Shown here one piece after another: positions 33,338 through 41,252 of a stretch of DNA of 64,000 nt. Each line of letters begins with the position of its first letter. Within the stretch, counting starts at the first letter, position 1. The notes below the pieces were generated by a model. The model was given only the letters and a program-made list of their open reading frames with translations. It was not told the origin of the DNA and did not search any database. The position numbers and the translations under genes are program-made. This DNA comes from Sphingomonas sp. JC676 (GTDB taxonomy: Bacteria > Pseudomonadota > Alphaproteobacteria > Sphingomonadales > Sphingomonadaceae), in NCBI RefSeq assembly GCF_014489075.1, contig NZ_JACTGR010000008.1, positions 86,217-150,216 of the forward strand, read 5' to 3'.

Positions 33338-34753
33338 TTAGTTCGGTCCGCCGGAGCTCATCCCCAGCCGATAGGCGGGCGTCGCAGCGGCAACCGGTGG
33401 CGGGCGATCGAGGGCGACCAGCCGCACAGCGCCTTCGAGGCCATGCCCGGTCACGTTGTCGGCTGCGATCTTCGCGCCCGAAAAGACGCTCACCGCGACC
33501 CCCTCGATCCGGGCTCCGCGGATATTGGCGAGCGTGATACCCCTGCCGCAAGTGCCGCTGATGTCGCGCAACACCAAGCGCTCGAGCGGTTTGTCGGGAT
33601 GGATGTTCACGGCGTCGACGAGGATTGGGACGTCCTTCACGCGGATGCGCTCGAAGGTGAGATTGCGGACGCGCGGGACACCTTCCAATCCCGGTACCGG
33701 AAACTGGTCCTGCTTGCCGCTGTCGAGAAAGTTCAATCGGAGGAAGCCGTAGCCGGCTCCCGACACTTCGAGGTCGCGCATCGTGATATCATCGATGAAC
33801 GCGCCGCGCCCCGGCCGGCTCTTCAGGTAGATCGCGAAGGTATGTGCGAGCAGGCATTGGCAGCGCTCGACCAGTACCCGCCGAATCCCGCCCGATGTCT
33901 CGCTGCCGATGCCGATGCACGCCCAGCGATGGTCGCGAAAACTGCAGTTGGTGATCGTCACGTCCTCGGTGGGGCGACCGATCGCGTTGCCCTCCATGCC
34001 GCGTCCCGACTTGAGCGAGATGCAGTCGTCGATAGTGTCGAAGTCGCATCGATCGATCAGCACCCGCCGGCAGCTATCGACGTCGATCCCATCGGCACCG
34101 CCCTTGACGGTAAGGCCGCGGAACATTGCATCTTCGCAATAGACGGGGTGGATCGACCACATGTCGTTCTGCTGGGTGTAGAGGCCGGTGACGGACAGGC
34201 CGCGCACCTCGACGAACTCGAGCAGGGCAGGGTGGCGCAGTCCGGAGTCCGAGACGCGTTTGTGGATGGCGTCGGAGGCGAGGATCCGGCCCTTGCCGGT
34301 GACCGTCACGTTGCGGGCGTCCTGTGCCCAGACCAGGCCGATATGGCCCGGAACCCAGCGTCCCTCCCAGCGGACCTGCGTGACCGGATAGTCGGCGACA
34401 TCGGGCGAGCCCTGCAGTGTCGTATCCTGCTCGATGCGCAGCATGGTGTTCGAGCCGATCCGGATCGCGCCAACGAGGAACGTGCCGCCGGCAAGCACCA
34501 CTTCGCCGCCGCCGAGCACCGCCGCACGGTCGAGCGCCTGCTGGACCGCCTCGGTGTCCTTGGTCGTGCCGTCTGCCTTGGCGCCATAGTCGCGCGGATC
34601 GAGGCGGGCGCCGTTGCCGGGAGCCTTGGCTGGGCTCGGCATCGCCGGGATCGTCTGCGCACGCGCAGCGAGGGGCGCGAGACTTGCGGCGACCGCGCCG
34701 AAACCGGCGGCGGCGAGGAATGTGCGGCGGTCGGGCGACATCGGCATGCTCAT
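33338..34753 (-). CDS. GH28 family polygalacturonase-like enzyme with altered GHG motif, Tat signal
   Basis: A 471-residue beta-helix protein. The start ATG 34753 overlaps the esterase stop (ATGA) and opens a Tat signal (SPDRRTFLAAAGFGAVAA). DPRDYGAKADGTTKDTEA is the usual GH28 beginning. Of the four catalytic segments, ADGIDVDSC and DTIDDCISLKSG are close to the standard, but the GHG block reads HRWACIGIGSE and the RIK block reads IYLKSR. The GHG histidine is therefore not in its usual place. It may act on a different pectic linkage or be weakly active. It is co-transcribed with the esterase and the GH28 gene upstream. Confidence 0.82.
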   Translation of the reverse strand: MSMPMSPDRRTFLAAAGFGAVAASLAPLAARAQTIPAMPSPAKAPGNGARLDPRDYGAKADGTTKDTEAVQQALDRAAVLGGGEVVLAGGTFLVGAIRIGSNTMLRIEQDTTLQGSPDVADYPVTQVRWEGRWVPGHIGLVWAQDARNVTVTGKGRILASDAIHKRVSDSGLRHPALLEFVEVRGLSVTGLYTQQNDMWSIHPVYCEDAMFRGLTVKGGADGIDVDSCRRVLIDRCDFDTIDDCISLKSGRGMEGNAIGRPTEDVTITNCSFRDHRWACIGIGSETSGGIRRVLVERCQCLLAHTFAIYLKSRPGRGAFIDDITMRDLEVSGAGYGFLRLNFLDSGKQDQFPVPGLEGVPRVRNLTFERIRVKDVPILVDAVNIHPDKPLERLVLRDISGTCGRGITLANIRGARIEGVAVSVFSGAKIAADNVTGHGLEGAVRLVALDRPPPVAAATPAYRLGMSSGGPN

Positions 34754-36837
34754 CGGTCGGAGGGAGGGGCGATCGGGTCCCGGGTGCCGCGATAGCGCAG
34801 GCGCACGGCGGCCCCGGCGATTGCGTGCACATCCCTGAGGCTTAGGGGCTCCCCGACGGCGTTGACCGGATTGACCAGGGTGACCCGCTCGCCGAGCGCG
34901 GCGATCAGGTCGGGGATGTCGTATTGCTCGAGAACGCCGGGTAGATTCACCTCGGCCATGTCGCGGCTGACCGGACGTTCGACAAAATCGCGATAGCGGA
35001 GGATCGCGCCGTCGCTGACGACATGCGCGACGCGCGGATCGAGCACGGCAGCGTGCAGTGCCACCGGGCCGAGCGCGCCGAGGCCATAGACTTCCAGCGA
35101 TCTCCGATCGACCTCCGGGCGTTCGGCCAGCCAGTTGAGCGCGGAAATCGCATCGTCGACGCGCATGCCGAGCGGCGTCTTGCCGACCAGCAGCGCACGC
35201 AGCGAGAGCAAGGTCCAGTCGCCGGTGAGCGAGGATTTGACCTCTTCGGTGCCGTTCGCCCCGCGCGCCTCCAAGGCCAGCACATTCCATCCCCCGCGCG
35301 TCCAGTGCTCCAGCATTCCGCCTGGCGCGGAGAGCGGCCGCAGCGGCTGGCTGGCGAGGTACAACAGGGTGGGTCGTTTGCCCGGTTTCGCCGATTGCGC
35401 ATACAGGCCGTCGACATGCAGCCCGGGCGCGGCATCGAACTGCACCGGTGTGACACCATAGCCATCCAGTGACTGGCGGGCGCCTTCGCGCATAGCGGGC
35501 GCCGCGGCGCCGGGAGTGACGCTCGTTCGCGCCGCCTGGGCGATGGCAGCGCGCAGCTGCGCGACAATTGGCCTGGCGGAAGGAACTTGGCGCGAGGCCT
35601 CGCGGGCGATGACTGCCTGCAATGTCATGCCGCCGCCGGAGGTGGCCAGCTGCCCCGTATCCGTTACCAGCAGCGCCGAGGGATCGGGCAGGGGAGCAGG
35701 GGCAAAGGGCGCCTCGTCCGGCACATCCTTCAGCCAGCGATTGAAGAAGCCGATGATTCGCGATGCCATGGGCGCAAGATTGCCGTGCCCGCCCGGCCCC
35801 TCGATCATCGCTAGCCGGTCGCGCGCGCCGAGCAACTCATAGAAGCGCCCGGCTTCGGCATAGGCGGCGCGTGCGCCGGCGATTGGAAACATGTCGCCCG
35901 TGGTGGAGAGGATCGCGAAGGGACGCGGCGCCACGAGCTCGATCCAGTCGGGAAGGTCGAGGCCGCGCTCGAGAAAGAAGGGGATCGATTGTTCGGCATC
36001 CTGCGGCCCGGGGCCGCCCGTCGCTAGTAGGTGATCGAAATCGTTGACATAGCAGCCGACCGCCGCGGCGCGGATGCGGATGTCCAGTGCTGCAAGATAG
36101 GCGGTCATGGTACCGCCGCCCGAGCAGCCAAAGGCGCCGATCCGGCGATCGTCGACGTCGGCGCGGCTCATCAGGTAGTCGACGCCGCGCACCGCATCCT
36201 GGAGGAAATAGCGCGCGACATGCCCGCCGGTGGGCAGCGCCTGGCCGAACGCCATCGAATGCTCGCCGGTCGGGCGGCCCACCTTGGACGCGCCGATCTC
36301 AGGATCATAATGCTGGAGCCGCTCGCCTTCGCCGACGATGTCGATCGATAGGACGATGAAGCCCGCGCGCGCGAAGTTGGCCGCAAAGAGATGATTGCCG
36401 AGCTTGCCTTCGCTGCCATGGCCCGGCTGCAGGATGATCGCGGGGAAGGGGCCGCGCCCGGTTGCGGGGCGATAAACGATCCCGGTGACGCGATAGCCGG
36501 GCAGGCTCTCGTACCAGAGGGATTCAGTGGTGTAGCCATCGAACGTGGCGGTGCGGGTGATCGCCGCCGTAACGGGGCCGCCGAAGCGCTCGGGCCGGAC
36601 CAGCTCCTCGATCGTCGCGCGCACGCGCAGCTGGCGGAGGCGCGCCTCGTCGGATGAAGCGAGCGCGGCGACCGTCGCGGCGCGGGCGGCGCTCTGCTCT
36701 CGGGCGAGTTCGGTGAGATAGGCTACGAGGCGGTCACGCGCGGTCTGCGTCTGCGCCGATGCCGTCTGCACGGTGAGACCAACGGCCATGCATAGCGCGA
36801 GCGCCAAGGTTCGGAACGAGTGTCGTATGCCAGGCAT
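34750..36837 (-). CDS. Secreted two-domain alpha/beta hydrolase, acetyl-esterase type
   Basis: About 695 residues with a Sec signal (LALALCMAVGLTVQTASAQ). The first alpha/beta-hydrolase domain (about 110-395) has the nucleophile elbow GCSGGG, the acid in STTGDMFP and the histidine in GPGGHGN, like acetyl-xylan or pectin acetylesterases. The second half (about 430-690) repeats a hydrolase-like architecture (RPTLLYLASQPL, EVYGLGALGPVALHA), but its elbow lacks serine (GLGAL), so it looks non-catalytic. The start is set at ATG 36837, five bases after the upstream GH28 gene. It probably removes acyl groups from pectin before GH28 attack. Confidence 0.8.
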   Translation of the reverse strand: MPGIRHSFRTLALALCMAVGLTVQTASAQTQTARDRLVAYLTELAREQSAARAATVAALASSDEARLRQLRVRATIEELVRPERFGGPVTAAITRTATFDGYTTESLWYESLPGYRVTGIVYRPATGRGPFPAIILQPGHGSEGKLGNHLFAANFARAGFIVLSIDIVGEGERLQHYDPEIGASKVGRPTGEHSMAFGQALPTGGHVARYFLQDAVRGVDYLMSRADVDDRRIGAFGCSGGGTMTAYLAALDIRIRAAAVGCYVNDFDHLLATGGPGPQDAEQSIPFFLERGLDLPDWIELVAPRPFAILSTTGDMFPIAGARAAYAEAGRFYELLGARDRLAMIEGPGGHGNLAPMASRIIGFFNRWLKDVPDEAPFAPAPLPDPSALLVTDTGQLATSGGGMTLQAVIAREASRQVPSARPIVAQLRAAIAQAARTSVTPGAAAPAMREGARQSLDGYGVTPVQFDAAPGLHVDGLYAQSAKPGKRPTLLYLASQPLRPLSAPGGMLEHWTRGGWNVLALEARGANGTEEVKSSLTGDWTLLSLRALLVGKTPLGMRVDDAISALNWLAERPEVDRRSLEVYGLGALGPVALHAAVLDPRVAHVVSDGAILRYRDFVERPVSRDMAEVNLPGVLEQYDIPDLIAALGERVTLVNPVNAVGEPLSLRDVHAIAGAAVRLRYRGTRDPIAPPSDR

Positions 36838-36841
36838 CCCT

Positions 36842-38296
36842 TCAACCCGAGGTGTCGGCAGGGGTGGGAACGCCGCCGGGTGTCGGACCGGCAACGGGGC
36901 TGCCGTTGCGGCGGACATTGTCGTAGCGGAGATTCTCGACATGCGAGACGATGTCGGGCTCGCCGGCGCGGATGATCGCGCAGTCGCGCAGCGTGATGTT
37001 GCGGATCGGCGCGTCGGGGAAGCCCTGCAGGTCGAGTACGCGCTGGCAGCGGCCGACGAGCAGCCGCTCGACGGTGAGGCCGTCGAACACGGGCGTATAG
37101 TCCCCCTTGGCGCCTTCGCCGTAATTATAGTCGATGGTGATCACCGCGCGGCCGACCTGACCCACGGTCACGTCGCGGACATGGATGTTGGACAGCGTGC
37201 CGCCGCGCGCGGCGTTGTTCTTGAAGCGGATCGCGGTGTTGAGTTGCGGGCTGTCCATCCGGCAGTTCTCGACAAAGACGTTGCGTACGCCGCCGGTGAT
37301 CTCGCTACCGAGCGTGACCCCACCATGGCCGTCGAGCATCGTGCAGCCGGAAATGATCACATTCTCGGTTGGCCGCTTGAGCCGCCGACCATCGGCGTTG
37401 CGCCCCGACTTGATCGCGATGCAGTCGTCGCCCGTGTCGAAGTGACACTCCTCGATCAGGACGTCCCGACACGATTCTGGATCGCACCCGTCATTGTTCG
37501 GCCCGTGGCTCGAGATGGTGACGCGCTGCACGGTCACATTCTCGCACTCGACGGGATGGATCTCCCACATCGGCGAGCGGATGATCGTCACGTCCTCGAT
37601 CAGAACGTTGCGGCAGCGATAGGGCTGGATAAATTGCGGCCGGATCGTCGAGCCGAGGCCAAACACCCGCCTTGCGACGGGCACGCTCTGTTCCGCCATC
37701 CGCTTCAGGCGAGCGCCGTCGCTCTCGCCGCCATCAGGCCGACGGCGCACCCAGTCCCACCAATGCGCCTCGTCGGCCTGGCCATCGAGGATGCCGTGCC
37801 CGGTAATCGCTACATTCTCGCAGTCGAGCGCATATAGGAAGGGCGAGATGCCCATCAGTTCATTGCCTTCCATCCGGGTCAGCACCGGCGGGAAGTACAG
37901 GGCCGGGTCGCGGGCGAAGCGGATCGTAGCGCCGCGCGTGACGTGCAGCTCGACATTCGAGCGGAGGTGGATCGGGCCGGTGAGCCAGACCCCGGCTTCG
38001 ACGACGACGGTGCCACCGCCCGGCGCGCTGGAGGCGGCGGCGATCGCCTTGCGGAATGCCTCGCTGGCGAGCTTCGTCCCGTCGCCGACACCGCCAAATT
38101 GCGTGAGCGGGAATCGGTTCTCGGCGGGGAAAGTGGGCGCGCGGATCCGCGCGCGAATTGCCGCCGCCTCTGACCAGGGATCCCAGAATGCGGCGGGACT
38201 CTGCGCCGCAACCGCGGTTCCCACCGATGCCCCAATCGCTGCGCAGCCACCCGCCAGCACTGCACGCCGATCCAGTCCGGAAACCGACTTCATCAT
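36842..38296 (-). CDS. GH28 polygalacturonase with canonical active site, Tat signal
   Basis: A 484-residue GH28 enzyme, the most canonical of the three in the window: NNDGCDPESC, DTGDDCIAIKSG, GHGGVTLGSE and IRFKNN give the full catalytic aspartate, histidine and lysine set. The Tat signal reads LDRRAVLAGGCAAIGAS. ATG 38296 is chosen because AGAGGT precedes it; a GTG at 38347 would place the start inside a palindrome. Such enzymes hydrolyse alpha-1,4-galacturonan, and the exo type releases galacturonate. It is the first gene of a three-gene operon with the esterase and the second GH28 gene, with a palindromic site 47 bp upstream. Confidence 0.9.
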   Translation of the reverse strand: MMKSVSGLDRRAVLAGGCAAIGASVGTAVAAQSPAAFWDPWSEAAAIRARIRAPTFPAENRFPLTQFGGVGDGTKLASEAFRKAIAAASSAPGGGTVVVEAGVWLTGPIHLRSNVELHVTRGATIRFARDPALYFPPVLTRMEGNELMGISPFLYALDCENVAITGHGILDGQADEAHWWDWVRRRPDGGESDGARLKRMAEQSVPVARRVFGLGSTIRPQFIQPYRCRNVLIEDVTIIRSPMWEIHPVECENVTVQRVTISSHGPNNDGCDPESCRDVLIEECHFDTGDDCIAIKSGRNADGRRLKRPTENVIISGCTMLDGHGGVTLGSEITGGVRNVFVENCRMDSPQLNTAIRFKNNAARGGTLSNIHVRDVTVGQVGRAVITIDYNYGEGAKGDYTPVFDGLTVERLLVGRCQRVLDLQGFPDAPIRNITLRDCAIIRAGEPDIVSHVENLRYDNVRRNGSPVAGPTPGGVPTPADTSG

Positions 38297-38342
38297 CGAC
38301 GGACCTCTTCCCAACTGGCGAAGCTGCGCGTTTGCGCATTTG

Positions 38343-38354
38343 GACACCGGTGTC
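38343..38354. promoter_or_regulatory. Palindrome GACACCGGTGTC before GH28 operon
   Basis: A perfect 12-bp palindrome, extended by GG/TT flanks, lies 47 bp upstream of the GH28 start. CG-centred dyads of this kind are typical LacI-family operators. No LacI gene occurs in this window, so the regulator would be encoded elsewhere. It suggests that this operon is not under the TGATAT regulator. Confidence 0.5.
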
Positions 38355-38474
38355 TTTTCGAAGGGTCGTGGAAAATGCGACGGTCGTCAATCTCGCGCAT
38401 CGGCGGCCGATGATGCAATAGTGCGCTGATTATCTGGAACAGGCCGAACGCAAGGAATTAGCCTAAGATGGAGG

Positions 38475-38618
38475 CTACGTGGCCGGCGCCAGCTGCTCAC
38501 GCAGACCCGACAGGTCGACGAACCGGTCGATCGACCGCAGCAGGTGGTCCGCCGGCACATGCCGCTCAAGGTTGAACCCATAGAAGAGCGGCTCCTGCAC
38601 CACCCGCCGCTCACCCAT
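38475..38618 (-). pseudogene. Transposase N-terminal remnant (IS5/IS1182 type)
   Basis: A 47-codon frame starting at 38618 encodes MGERRVVQEP, then LFYGFNLERHVPADHLLRSI and DRFVDLSG, the characteristic N terminus of IS5/IS1182-type transposases of sphingomonads. It ends after REQLAPAT with a stop where the DDE domain should begin. No terminal inverted repeats were recognised. It is a decayed insertion at the border between the pectin operon and the accessory region. The remaining intergenic sequence from 38297 to 38713 shows no other gene. Confidence 0.7.
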
Positions 38619-38713
38619 CATCGCGCGTCACCTGTCAGCAACACAACGCTGAATCAGATCATCGCCACCATTTCAACGCCGACTTTTCAACAGCATCGGC
38701 CTCTTCCAGTCAT

Positions 38714-39370
38714 TCAGTTGCTCAAGACCGCTATGGCGAAAACTGGCCGCAAGCGGTCGGTGAAACACATCGAATGAAAATGGTCTTGCACAGCTTGATC
38801 CGCGCTGGCTTTGGCCTCGGCCACGGCATCCGGACCGGAAGCTGTTCCTTGCACGGAGAAAAAGGTCAGATCGCGTAGTCCGACGACGCCCAGGACGGCT
38901 TTCAGATACGGAGTAAGAAAATCCGGCTGGCGCGCGCGCTCTCCAGAATATCTGCCGCCCGACGCCACCGCGACATAAACTGGACGGTCACGCAGTCTGC
39001 CTATTTTCCCATCCTTGGTCACATCGAACGTCCGGCGGGCTCGAACGACAAGATCTATCCATGCCTTCAGCGCGGAGGGGACAGTGAAGTTGTGCACAGG
39101 GGTCCCGATGACCACGAAGTCAGCGCGCTCCACTTCCTGGATGAGTTCTTCGGACAGGGCGATCGAACCCTCCTGGGATGGATCCGCGGTCGACTGCTGG
39201 GCGATGGCGTAATTTTCGTCGACGTGCGGGATGGTGCCGTCACCGATCACGCGATTTGTCACCGTCGCCCCCGGCTCGCGCGCGAGCAGGAAGCCAACAA
39301 TTCTTTGCGACAACCTATGGCTCTCGGCGGCCTGCCCGAGCGGGCTGCAACTGACATGGAGGATGTTCAT
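38714..39370 (-). CDS. FMN-dependent NADH-azoreductase / NAD(P)H dehydrogenase (AzoR-like)
   Basis: A 218-residue flavodoxin-fold oxidoreductase. It starts MNILHVSCSPLGQAAESHRLS, the phosphate-binding loop of the FMN site, and has TPVHNFTVPSALKAWIDLVVR and VAVASGGRYS, both typical of AzoR. The family performs two-electron reduction of quinones, azo dyes or similar electrophiles with NAD(P)H. It is divergent from the MocR-type regulator, across a 228-bp region with a box repeated twice further on, so it may belong to that regulator's regulon. Confidence 0.85.
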   Translation of the reverse strand: MNILHVSCSPLGQAAESHRLSQRIVGFLLAREPGATVTNRVIGDGTIPHVDENYAIAQQSTADPSQEGSIALSEELIQEVERADFVVIGTPVHNFTVPSALKAWIDLVVRARRTFDVTKDGKIGRLRDRPVYVAVASGGRYSGERARQPDFLTPYLKAVLGVVGLRDLTFFSVQGTASGPDAVAEAKASADQAVQDHFHSMCFTDRLRPVFAIAVLSN

Positions 39371-39445
39371 TACTTATCCAATTCCGGGTTCTTCAGGGTC
39401 GTCGACATTCTATAAGCCGCATGGATCACAACAAAGATCCATGAA

Positions 39446-39468
39446 TGGATCTTGGAACCGGGCCATGA
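39446..39468. promoter_or_regulatory. MocR-box copy 1 (TGGATCTTGGAACCGGGCCA)
   Basis: TGGATCTTGGAACCGGGCCA resembles the box TGGACCTTCTGAAYTGGGCCA found before the duplicated leader at 41071 and the AhpD-like gene at 43559. It lies about 130 bp before the MocR-type gene, in the gap shared with the divergent azoreductase gene. It probably is the regulator's own control site. Confidence 0.5.
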
Positions 39469-39598
39469 TTGCTATTGCCGCACCTGCTCGGTACAAGGGA
39501 CGCACGAGTGGATGGGGGTCCTGGCGGGAATTGGCGTCGCTTATACTTCCAGGCCACGGCGTCAGAGCCCTTTCAATCGAGTGCAAATCGACGAGGCC

Positions 39599-41020
39599 AT
39601 GACAGGCGCGAAGACCCGCAATATCTCGCCGCTGGATCCATCGGCGGCCGGGCCCTTCTACCGGCAAATCTACGATCGGTTTCGCGGTGCCATTTCCAGT
39701 GGATCATTGAAGCCGGGTGACCGAATTCCGTCGGCGCGCGCGCTGGCCCAGGAACTTGGCCTGGCGAGAGGCACCATAGAGACCGCATATTCCTTGCTGG
39801 CCGCCGAGGGGTATATTCAGCCTCGCGGTCAGGCGGGAACCGTAGTCACGCCGGGCCTCGACGCGCGAATGCCTGTGGCAAGCACGACGACACCCCCCGA
39901 CAGCGATATTCCCGCGGCCAGTTTTCGTCCGGATTCGATCCTGCCGTTCCAGATGGGCCTACCCTCCCTGGATGCGTTTCCTAGAAAGATCTGGGCACGC
40001 TTGGGCGCGCGATGCGTACGCGCGATGCAACCCTCCGACATGGCGCATCCGTCCGTATACGGCTCGTGGCCGTTGCGGACCGAGATCGCCGCATATCTCC
40101 AGGTTTCGCGCGGGATCAACTGCTCCGCCTCGCAGGTTTTCGTGACGTCGGGATACCGTCACACGCTGGAATTGATCGGGCACGCATTGATAAAGGCGGG
40201 AGATCGCGTCTGGACGGAAAACCCTGGATTCCCGCCCACGCGAGAACTGCTGAGCCATATGGATGTCGAAGCGGTTCCGGTACCGGTGGACCAGGACGGC
40301 CTGGTCGTTTCCGAGGGTATCAAGGCGGCGCCACGCGCGCGCGCAGCCGTGGTGACGCCTGCGCATCAAAGTCCCCTGTGCGTGACCCTATCCTTGCCGC
40401 GGCGTCTGGCGTTGCTGGACTGGGCGGCGCGAAACGACGCGTGGGTGATCGAGGACGATTATGATGGCGAGTACCGGTACGTCAGCCGGCCTCTGCCGGC
40501 GCTGAAGAGCTTGGATCACGATGGACGCGTGCTCTACGCAGGCACGTTCAGCAAGGTGCTGTTCCCGAGCATCCGGCTTGCATATCTCGTCGTGCCGGAA
40601 GCGCAGGTCGAGCGGTTCGAGCAGATCAGCCAGGTTTTCGCAGGGGGCAGCCCCCAGCTCACGCAGGCGATCGTCTCGGCCTTTATCGCGGAAGGGCATT
40701 TCGCGCGCCACATCCAGCGCATGCGAAAGCTCTACGCCGAGCGTCGGGAGGCGACGGCGGCGGGTCTGGCGAGCGTGTTGGGTGAGCATATGCGCATCGA
40801 TTCCCAGCCGGGCGGCATGCACCTGATCTTGCGGCTGCAAGGCCGGCAGTCCGATCGGCGGCTCGTCGCGCGCATGCGGGAAGAGGGCCTGTATGCCGAA
40901 GCCCTGACGGATTGGACGGATCCCGGTGATGGCGCCTCTGCCTTGCTCCTCAATTTCACGAACATCGTCTCTCAGCGTGTCGCAGAGGATTTCGGAAGGC
41001 GTATCCTGAAGCTGTTGTAA
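39599..41020 (+). CDS. MocR/PdxR-type regulator: GntR DNA-binding domain fused to aminotransferase-like domain
   Basis: About 473 residues. An N-terminal GntR winged helix (FYRQIYDRFRGAISSG, KPGDRIPSARALAQELGLAR) is joined by a linker to a class I aminotransferase fold (about 115-470). The PLP lysine is in GTFSKVLFPSIRL, and EDDYDGEYRY and TPAHQSPLC mark the cofactor pocket. Such proteins bind PLP or an amino-acid aldimine and act on nearby promoters. ATG 39599 is chosen from where the conserved domain begins; the earlier frame is not conserved-looking. Likely targets are its own promoter and the genes with the same box at 41071 and 43559. Confidence 0.88.
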   Translation: MTGAKTRNISPLDPSAAGPFYRQIYDRFRGAISSGSLKPGDRIPSARALAQELGLARGTIETAYSLLAAEGYIQPRGQAGTVVTPGLDARMPVASTTTPPDSDIPAASFRPDSILPFQMGLPSLDAFPRKIWARLGARCVRAMQPSDMAHPSVYGSWPLRTEIAAYLQVSRGINCSASQVFVTSGYRHTLELIGHALIKAGDRVWTENPGFPPTRELLSHMDVEAVPVPVDQDGLVVSEGIKAAPRARAAVVTPAHQSPLCVTLSLPRRLALLDWAARNDAWVIEDDYDGEYRYVSRPLPALKSLDHDGRVLYAGTFSKVLFPSIRLAYLVVPEAQVERFEQISQVFAGGSPQLTQAIVSAFIAEGHFARHIQRMRKLYAERREATAAGLASVLGEHMRIDSQPGGMHLILRLQGRQSDRRLVARMREEGLYAEALTDWTDPGDGASALLLNFTNIVSQRVAEDFGRRILKLL

Positions 41021-41070
41021 CGGAGTGTATCGCGCGCGACTGGAGGATCGTGGCATAGGATATAAGACGG

Positions 41071-41098
41071 TTCATGGACCTTCTGAATTGGGCCAAGA
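41071..41098. promoter_or_regulatory. MocR-box copy 2, with duplicated leader
   Basis: The 28-bp box TTCATGGACCTTCTGAATTG plus GGCCAAGA differs by one base from the copy at 43559-43586. Similarity continues through the leader (AATCCTTCAA...GGATTTGTCATGAG) into the first codons of the AhpD-like gene, showing that the whole promoter-leader unit was duplicated. It now lies before a truncated frame and the FRG gene. Confidence 0.65.
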
Positions 41099-41135
41099 TG
41101 CCGCACGATAGAATCCTTCAAGACAAGGATTTGTC

Positions 41136-41252
41136 ATGAGAAATCGTATCGTAAAGGCACCCGTGGGATTGGCGCACTGCGCGTGCGCCAATGGCTTGAG
41201 CCTGAGGTACGTCGCCGAATTGCGGGACGTGCCGGATGCACGGGAGGCTTGA
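41136..41252 (+). pseudogene. Truncated copy of AhpD-like gene start (38 codons)
   Basis: A short frame beginning MRNRIVKAPVGLAHC matches the first codons of the AhpD-like gene at 43627 (MSNRIEYAK) at DNA level but then diverges. Its TGA directly abuts the FRG start codon, in the same frame. It seems a by-product of the leader duplication and may now serve only as a translated leader coupled to the FRG gene. A real small peptide cannot be excluded. Confidence 0.5.
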
